DNA from: Candidatus Methanophagaceae archaeon
GTDB taxonomy: Archaea > Halobacteriota > Syntropharchaeia > Alkanophagales > Methanospirareceae
Reading direction: 5' to 3'
NCBI GenBank assembly: GCA_013374505.1
Contig: QENJ01000229.1
Location: 1 to 9,794 of the forward strand
DNA length: 9,794 bases
This document shows, piece after piece, positions 5,912-9,794 of the stretch (positions are counted from its first letter, which is position 1; the number at the start of each line of letters is the position of its first letter). A program made the translations under genes and the position numbers. The notes beneath the pieces are model-generated. The model was not told the origin of the DNA. It ran no database searches and saw only the letters and a list, made by a program, of their open reading frames with translations.

Positions 5912-7201
5912 TCAGCAAACGGACTTTTTCAAAGCCTCCTCGAACCGGTCCATACCCGTATCCGCCTCCGCCTTTGTGATGACAAGAGGCGGCGAAAAAC
6001 GTATGGCCGAGTCGCCACATGGCAGCAGTACGATACCCTCTTTGAACCCTTCAACCACAATTCTGCCCCTGGTATCCGGGTCTATGGACCCCTCAGGCTT
6101 TACAATCTCGATTCCTATCATCAGACCCAAACCCCGCACATCTCCGATAGCAGGATACTTAGATTGCATCTCTCGCAGCCGCAACATAACATAATCTCCC
6201 AGTTGTTTAGCCCGGGTTCCAATATCTTCCCTCTCCATGAACTGCAAAGCAGCAAGTGACGCAGCCGAAGCTAACAGGTTTCCGCCGAAAGTGTTGGAAT
6301 GGGTGCCGGGCGGCCAGTCCATTATAGAGCTACTGGCAAGAGTTGCTCCCAGGGGAAGACCGCCTCCTAACGCCTTTGCCATACATACAATATCAGCCCT
6401 TACGCCGAAGTTCTCCATAGCCATGAACGTACCTGTGCGATAGCAGCCTGTCTGGACCTCGTCAGCCACCATCAGTATGTCATTGTCGTCACATATCCGC
6501 CTGATCTCCTGATGGAATTCCGGAGGCGGCACAATATAGCCGCCCTCGCCCAGTATAGGTTCCACAACTATGGCGGCAATATCTTTAGGGCTTATTTCTT
6601 TCTTGAATATAAGCGTCTCGATCTGCCTGGCACATTCAATACCACAGCCCGGATATTTTAGGTGTAGTGGACACCGGTAGCAATACCCGTAATGGGCATG
6701 TACTACCCTGATAGTCGGAAAGTGTTCCTTATGCTTGACCGATGAACACGTCAGGGAAAGTGAACCTAGTGTCCTGCCATGAAAGGCACCATAAAAGCCT
6801 ATCAGGCTCTGCCTGTCCAGTTTCCACATTGCCAGTTTGATGGCAGCCTCAACAGACTCGGTACCGCTGTTACACAGGAACAAGCGGTCATATCCGGTCA
6901 ACTGCGTGAGTTTTTCTGCAAGTCTGACAGGCGGGTCGGCAAAGAAGTCTGTGAAAGCGCAGTGCGCCATCTTTTCCATCTGTGCCGTTACGGCAGCCGA
7001 AACCTCAGGGTTTGAATGGCCGACGTTCATCACAGCGATGCCCGCGACAAAGTCTATGTACGTTTTCCCTTCCACATCTGTGATGGTAGCACCTCTGGCT
7101 CGGTCTATTACCAGCGGATATGGACGCGACATACACGATGACATTACATTACCGTCACGGTAAATAATCTCCTTAGCTCGTGGGCCAGGCGGTTCAATCA
7201 T
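5912..7201 (-). CDS. Class III PLP-dependent aminotransferase (GabT/ArgD-like)
   Basis: Transfers a terminal amino group from an omega-amino acid or similar donor to a 2-oxo acid; substrate not readable from sequence. Fold-type I features of class III are complete over 429 residues: 'NSGTES' (111-116) binding the cofactor phosphate, 'YGAFHGRT' (137-144), 'VEPILGEGGY' (213-222), 'ADEVQTG' with Asp247, the PLP lysine Lys276 in 'MAKALGGGLPLG', and 'SNTFGGN' (302-308). The insert 'CYRCPLHLKYPGCGIEC' carries four cysteines (174, 177, 186, 190) and resembles the thermococcal 4-aminobutyrate aminotransferase/amino-acid racemase branch of the family, so racemase activity is an alternative. Start at 7201 is supported by AAGGA overlapping the stop of the upstream aldehyde dehydrogenase gene, 11 nt away, implying translation from a shared transcript. 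The 3' end converges on traB with a 56-nt gap. Confidence 0.9.
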   Translation of the reverse strand: MIEPPGPRAKEIIYRDGNVMSSCMSRPYPLVIDRARGATITDVEGKTYIDFVAGIAVMNVGHSNPEVSAAVTAQMEKMAHCAFTDFFADPPVRLAEKLTQLTGYDRLFLCNSGTESVEAAIKLAMWKLDRQSLIGFYGAFHGRTLGSLSLTCSSVKHKEHFPTIRVVHAHYGYCYRCPLHLKYPGCGIECARQIETLIFKKEISPKDIAAIVVEPILGEGGYIVPPPEFHQEIRRICDDNDILMVADEVQTGCYRTGTFMAMENFGVRADIVCMAKALGGGLPLGATLASSSIMDWPPGTHSNTFGGNLLASAASLAALQFMEREDIGTRAKQLGDYVMLRLREMQSKYPAIGDVRGLGLMIGIEIVKPEGSIDPDTRGRIVVEGFKEGIVLLPCGDSAIRFSPPLVITKAEADTGMDRFEEALKKSVC

Positions 7202-7212
7202 GTTTTTTTTCC

Positions 7213-8682
7213 TTAATCTATCTGCGCTTTCTGGAGCTTACCGCTATAATCGAAATACACGGCCTTTACTTCTGTGAACTCTTTTATGGCATCGGTGCCG
7301 GCTTCTCTAAAACCGTTGCCAGTTCCTTTTACCCCGCCAAATGACAGATGTACCTCGGCTCCAATGGTGGAAGAATTGATATATGTGATACCGGCTTCGA
7401 TCTTTTCAATAGCCCTAAATGCACTGGCTATATCCCTGGTATAGATGGAGGATGAGAGGCCATAGCTGGTATTGTTAGCCACTTCGATGGCCTCATCCAA
7501 TCCTGATATAGGAATCAGGGAAACCACAGGACCGAATATCTCATCCTGGGCTATGCGCATGTCAGGTCCAACGTCTGTGAAGATGGTAGGTTCAAAGAAA
7601 AAACCGGGAAGACTCGGGCTGGTCACTTTACCACCTGTTAGCAGATTTGCACCTTCATTCTGGCCTATGTGGATATATTTTTCGATCTTACTAAGCTGGC
7701 TCTTATTAATTACAGGGCCTACATCCGTTTTAGGGTCCAGCCCGTCGCCAATCCTGAGGGTCTGTGTCCTCTCCAGGAGTCTCTTGGTGAACTCATCTTT
7801 CACCACCTCATGCACTATGACTCTGCTGGCTGCTGTACAGCGCTGTCCCGTGGTGCCGAAGGCACCCCATATCACACCGTCCACTGCTAAGTCAATATCT
7901 GCATCGTCCATTATAATAATAGGATTCTTGCCCCCTAGTTCCAATGACACACGTTTCATGCCTTTAGCGCATTCGCCCATGATCCATTTTCCTGTTTCCA
8001 GGCTGCCTGTAAATGATATGGCTCTGATATCAGGCTGATGGACAACGGCCGCTCCTACAGTCTCGCCAGGTCCAAATACCAAGTTTAGCACACCAGGGGG
8101 TAGGCCTGCTTCCATCAACACCTCCGCTAGCTTTATGGTCAAAAGTGGCGTATCACTGGCCGGTTTCATGACAATGCCATTTCCGGCAACAAGAGCAGGC
8201 ATTAGTTTCCAGGCTGGGATTGCTATGGGAAAGTTCCAGGGCGTGATCACACCTATCACACCGATGGGCTGCAGCACAGTCATGCAGAACTTGTCCTTCA
8301 ATTCCGAGGTGGTGGTCTCCCCTAACATCCGCCGTCCTTCACCGGCTGCATACAACGTGATGTCAATGGCTTCCTGGACATCGCCTCTGGCCTCGGGGAG
8401 CACTTTTCCCATCTCCTGAGTCATCAAAACTGCCAGTTCTTCTTTCCTTTCTTCCAATGTCCGCGCGGCTCGAAATAGCACCGTTGCACGTTTGGGCGGC
8501 GGTGTCTCGCGCCAGGTCTTGAAAGCGTCCCATGCAGCTTCCACAGCTCGATCCACATCATCCTTATCTGCAACCTGAAACGATGCTAACTTATCCAGTG
8601 TTGCCGGGTTGAGGTCATAAAAAGTTTTGTCAGTGGATGAATCGGTCCACTCTCCACATATAAACAATTTATATTCTTGCAT
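7213..8682 (-). CDS. NAD(P)+-dependent aldehyde dehydrogenase
   Basis: Oxidises an aldehyde to its carboxylic acid. From the chosen start it has 489 residues, the usual size, with all catalytic parts: Asn150 in 'PWNF', Lys173 in 'MKPAS', 'FTGS' (224-227), general base Glu248 in 'LELGGKNP', nucleophile Cys282 in 'GQRCTA', and 'EIFGPV' (381-386). The segment 'GFREAG' after 'FGGVKGTGN' (448-462) recalls ALDH7-like semialdehyde dehydrogenases, though succinate-semialdehyde-type activity is equally possible. Ser176 after 'KPA', where strict NAD enzymes often have Glu, would allow NADP+ (inference). An in-frame ATG at 8760 would add 26 residues rich in Tyr, Phe and His with no homology to the family, so the ATG at 8682 ('MQEYKLFICGEW') is preferred. 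First gene of the leftward pair; the aminotransferase follows and could supply its semialdehyde substrate. Confidence 0.92.
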   Translation of the reverse strand: MQEYKLFICGEWTDSSTDKTFYDLNPATLDKLASFQVADKDDVDRAVEAAWDAFKTWRETPPPKRATVLFRAARTLEERKEELAVLMTQEMGKVLPEARGDVQEAIDITLYAAGEGRRMLGETTTSELKDKFCMTVLQPIGVIGVITPWNFPIAIPAWKLMPALVAGNGIVMKPASDTPLLTIKLAEVLMEAGLPPGVLNLVFGPGETVGAAVVHQPDIRAISFTGSLETGKWIMGECAKGMKRVSLELGGKNPIIIMDDADIDLAVDGVIWGAFGTTGQRCTAASRVIVHEVVKDEFTKRLLERTQTLRIGDGLDPKTDVGPVINKSQLSKIEKYIHIGQNEGANLLTGGKVTSPSLPGFFFEPTIFTDVGPDMRIAQDEIFGPVVSLIPISGLDEAIEVANNTSYGLSSSIYTRDIASAFRAIEKIEAGITYINSSTIGAEVHLSFGGVKGTGNGFREAGTDAIKEFTEVKAVYFDYSGKLQKAQID

Positions 8683-8782
8683 AATGACACAATAATAATA
8701 AGCATAATGGTGCATAAGAACTTTTCTACTCACATTCGCAAAAAAAGACATAAAAAACAAAAGTGGTAAATACGCTTGGGAC

Positions 8783-8789
8783 TATAAAA
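8783..8789 (+). promoter_or_regulatory. TATA box in the divergent region before the PLP enzyme gene
   Basis: TATAAAA fits an archaeal TATA box; transcription would start about 25 nt later, near 8810, giving a nearly leaderless mRNA for the gene at 8827. The divergent gap 8683-8826 also holds A-rich tracts (8740-8761) and three copies of GCATAA (8679, 8702, 8712), two of them extended to GCATAATG, close to the aldehyde dehydrogenase start on the other strand. No convincing TATA box for that leftward gene was found. Confidence 0.5.
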
Positions 8790-8826
8790 TACCAATCAAA
8801 GACAGTTTGTGCGGGTGTCGAAAGAA

Positions 8827-9794
8827 ATGAAAAAGGATAAGAAGTTTGGCACGCTCTGTGTTCATGCGGGAGAAGGGACAGACAGACTGTACGGAGCGCA
8901 TACAACGCCGATATATCAGACTTCCACCTTTGTATATGACAATGCCGAGCAAGGAGCCGCAAGGTTCGCGGGCAAAGAAGAAGGATATACGTATGTGCGT
9001 GTAGCGCCAAACACACCTACACACGCAGCTTTTGTTAATAAAATCGCGGCTCTCGAAGGTGGAGAAAGTGGTCAAACATTCTCATCGGGCATGGCCGCCA
9101 TAACCGCTGTTGCGCTTTCACAATTAGAAAAGGGCGATCATCTAATCTCCACTGAGGTTACTTACGGTTCCACTCACGAGTTGTTCTCGTCAATTCTACC
9201 CAAGTTCGGCATAGAGGTCAGTTTTGTTGATACCACCGATCTCGAAAAAGTGAAGAACAGCCTGAGAAAACATACCAAAATGATCTTCTTAGAGACGCCC
9301 GCAAACCCCACCCTAATCATCAGTGACATCGAAGAGATATGCAAGATAGCCCGTGAGATCGGTGCTCTTTCCGTCGTTGACAACACCTTTGCAACGCCTC
9401 GGTTTCAGAGAGCGTTGAAATTGGGTGCGGACGTTGTTGTTCACAGCAGTACAAAGTACATAGGCGGTCACGCCGATCTGTTAGGTGGCGTTATTGTCAG
9501 CAGTAAAGATTTTATCAAAAGCATGACTCCTTTCGTTAATACTACTGGCGCAACTATGGGCCCGCATGAAGCTTGGTTGTGTACCCGAGGATTGAAGACG
9601 CTACATCTGAGAATGGAGAAACACGCTAATAATGCAATGAAAGTGGCTCAGTTCTTAGAGGCACATCCCAAAATTGAGTGGGTTCGATACCCTGGATTGC
9701 CAAGCCACCCCCAACATGAACTCGCAAAAAAGCAGATGAGCGGTTTTGGTGGCATGATCTCTTTTGGTATTAAGGGCGGCATAGAAGCGGGCCG
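8827..9794 (+). CDS. Cys/Met-metabolism PLP enzyme (cystathionine gamma-synthase/lyase or O-acylhomoserine sulfhydrylase type), 3' end cut by window
   Basis: PLP-dependent enzyme of sulfur amino-acid metabolism acting on cystathionine, methionine or O-acylhomoserine; the window does not decide which. The 322 visible residues (of about 390-430 usual) show the family pattern: 'TLCVHAGEG' (9-17) and 'TTPIYQTSTF' (26-35) at the N-terminus, cofactor-contact Tyr and Arg in 'YTYVR' (54-58), 'SSGMAAI' (86-92), 'LETPANPT' (155-162), Asp185 in 'VVDNTFATP', and the PLP lysine Lys210 in 'SSTKYIGGHADLLGG'. The usual R-x-x-N-P-T motif reads 'RVAPNTPT' here, slightly expanded. The ATG at 8827 starts at the family's N-terminus; an in-frame GTG at 8815 is an alternative and would add four residues. 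No clear Shine-Dalgarno precedes either, consistent with a very short leader from the TATA box at 8783. It is divergent from the aldehyde dehydrogenase pair, so probably regulated separately. Confidence 0.9.
   Translation, partial: MKKDKKFGTLCVHAGEGTDRLYGAHTTPIYQTSTFVYDNAEQGAARFAGKEEGYTYVRVAPNTPTHAAFVNKIAALEGGESGQTFSSGMAAITAVALSQLEKGDHLISTEVTYGSTHELFSSILPKFGIEVSFVDTTDLEKVKNSLRKHTKMIFLETPANPTLIISDIEEICKIAREIGALSVVDNTFATPRFQRALKLGADVVVHSSTKYIGGHADLLGGVIVSSKDFIKSMTPFVNTTGATMGPHEAWLCTRGLKTLHLRMEKHANNAMKVAQFLEAHPKIEWVRYPGLPSHPQHELAKKQMSGFGGMISFGIKGGIEAG

Noticed and set aside
5852..6259. 135-codon plus-strand frame starting at the end of traB
   Set aside because: Almost all of it is antisense to the aminotransferase C-terminal region; composition is Arg/His/Pro/Ser-rich with no family motif.
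7472..8038. 188-codon plus-strand frame inside the aldehyde dehydrogenase
   Set aside because: Antisense to the catalytic core of the dehydrogenase and without protein-like features of its own.
8683..8700. TAA-triplet run as a CRISPR or other functional repeat array
   Set aside because: It is a short simple-sequence tract of four to five triplets with no spacers.
8683..8760. 26-residue N-terminal extension of the aldehyde dehydrogenase
   Set aside because: The extra residues are Tyr/Phe/His-rich, are not part of the family, and fall in the AT-rich divergent promoter region.

Overview
The window reads as a chromosomal stretch of an archaeon, most likely a euryarchaeon. Four things point that way: the RNA exosome subunit Csl4, the archaeal RNA polymerase subunit L, an aRF1/eRF1-type release factor, and a glycine tRNA interrupted by an intron with a bulge-helix-bulge splice motif. 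An uncultured methanogen/ANME-like lineage would fit, but that is a guess from gene flavour and not a result.

Layout. (1) Positions 1-1079 hold a strikingly AT-rich gene, open at its 5' end. It encodes a TIR-like/nucleoside-hydrolase-like domain followed by a charged coiled-coil tail, and looks like an acquired defence-type gene. (2) Positions 1080-1262 are a short transition with a possible promoter, a small ORF and an inverted repeat. It runs into mevalonate kinase (1259-2317), which serves isoprenoid lipid synthesis. (3) Positions 2420-5855 are a tight rightward information-processing cluster: csl4, rpoL, intron-containing tRNA-Gly(CCC), prf1 (aRF1), and a TraB-family membrane protein. The gaps are 3 nt between csl4 and rpoL and 3 nt between prf1 and traB. 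The tRNA overlaps the last 15 nt of rpoL. (4) Positions 5912-8682 are a leftward two-gene unit, aldehyde dehydrogenase then class III aminotransferase, 11 nt apart. Together they could turn a terminal amine into a carboxylate. (5) From 8827 a rightward Cys/Met-metabolism PLP enzyme runs off the window.

How the parts relate: the central cluster links transcription (RpoL), RNA decay (Csl4), decoding (tRNA-Gly) and termination (aRF1) in one probable transcript. The flanking metabolic genes look independent. The most notable observations are a stop codon of rpoL lying inside a tRNA, an aRF1 lacking the usual zinc mini-domain, an unusual insertion in the third GHMP motif of mevalonate kinase, and the AT-rich TIR-like gene at the left edge.
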